Source: Thermoplasmata archaeon (GTDB lineage: Archaea; Thermoplasmatota; Thermoplasmata; Thermoplasmatales; Thermoplasmataceae). Taken from it: a stretch of DNA of 64,000 nt. Numbering within the stretch: the first letter of the stretch is position 1; each line of letters starts with the position of its first letter. The stretch lies in assembly GCA_021846395.1 (NCBI GenBank), contig JAJZXB010000002.1, positions 62,001 to 126,000 on the forward strand, read 5' to 3'. Shown here piece by piece: positions 63,939 through 64,000 of the stretch. A program made the position numbers and the translations under genes. Under the pieces are notes generated by a model, which had not been told where the DNA came from, ran no database searches, and saw only the letters and a list, made by a program, of their open reading frames with translations.

Positions 63939-64000
63939 TTTATCACGATATGGGTTTATTTATAAAGCATTAATAATATTTTCGTATTTTGGGAATTTTT

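Noticed and set aside
1-64000. CRISPR arrays
   Set aside because: No regularly spaced repeats of 24-40 bases were seen; the only long repeats are the two pairs listed.

Overview
The window is chromosomal DNA of a thermoacidophilic archaeon, most likely a member of the Thermoplasmatales (Ferroplasma, Acidiplasma or Picrophilus type). Evidence: archaeal ribosomal protein clusters at both ends, an HU-type (HTa-like) chromatin protein instead of a histone, a Kae1-Bud32 fusion, archaeal DnaG, aIF2 gamma, aIF6, AlaX and RtcB, a bacterial-type threonyl-tRNA synthetase, very AT-rich DNA, and many ATG codons about 25 bases after a TATA box (leaderless messages). The genus is inference.

Layout. 1-2962: start of the S10 operon read leftwards (rpl3-rpl4-rpl23-rpl2-rps19, the last cut by the window edge). 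3.0-6.9 kb: tRNA-Lys, an RmuC-like gene, a DUF357 gene and transposon debris. 6.9-13.8 kb: translation and KEOPS genes (aIF2 gamma, S6e, HAM1, Kae1-Bud32), the HU protein, spermidine synthase and an endonuclease IV-like TIM barrel. 13.8-15.1 kb: a decayed PIN-type toxin locus, tRNA-Thr and an internally deleted IS605-type element. 15.1-29.5 kb: housekeeping genes (protein disulfide oxidoreductase, AlaX, a serA/aminotransferase pair, aroD, MarC, a dnaG-AAA+ pair, regulators, RlmE, GcvH, ThrRS, DsrE). 29.5-33.3 kb: a small accessory island (broken TnpB, Panacea-like gene, HicB/HicA-like pair, tyrosine recombinase) ending at tRNA-Gly. 34.0-41.5 kb: tpiA and then a tight trpB-A-D-F-E-G-C-DAHP synthase operon. 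42.3-44.9 kb: RtcB and small regulators. 45.2-50.8 kb: a peptide-type ABC transporter whose ATPase has lost its catalytic motifs, facing a PKD-containing solute-binding protein. 51.2-54.8 kb: sugar nucleotidyltransferase, DUF131, coiled-coil and zinc-finger genes. 54.8-59.3 kb: late cobamide synthesis (cbiB, cbiP, threonine-phosphate decarboxylase-like, cobT). 59.3-62.0 kb: SppA, pyrF and pyrE, the last two separated by a segment flanked by 41-bp direct repeats. 62.0-63.9 kb: aIF6-L31e-L39e-PDCD5-S19e.

The genes form coherent blocks: aroD, DAHP synthase and the trp genes feed tryptophan synthesis; pyrE and pyrF do the last two steps to UMP; ThrRS, AlaX and three tRNAs serve translation. The most unusual points are the apparently dead ABC ATPase, the non-AUG start of trpF, the protease-less LonB-like ATPase coupled to dnaG, a zinc-ribbon insertion in ThrRS, the IS605-derived relics that share a hairpin, and the repeat-flanked insert between pyrF and pyrE. 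I found no CRISPR array, rRNA gene or complete transposon.
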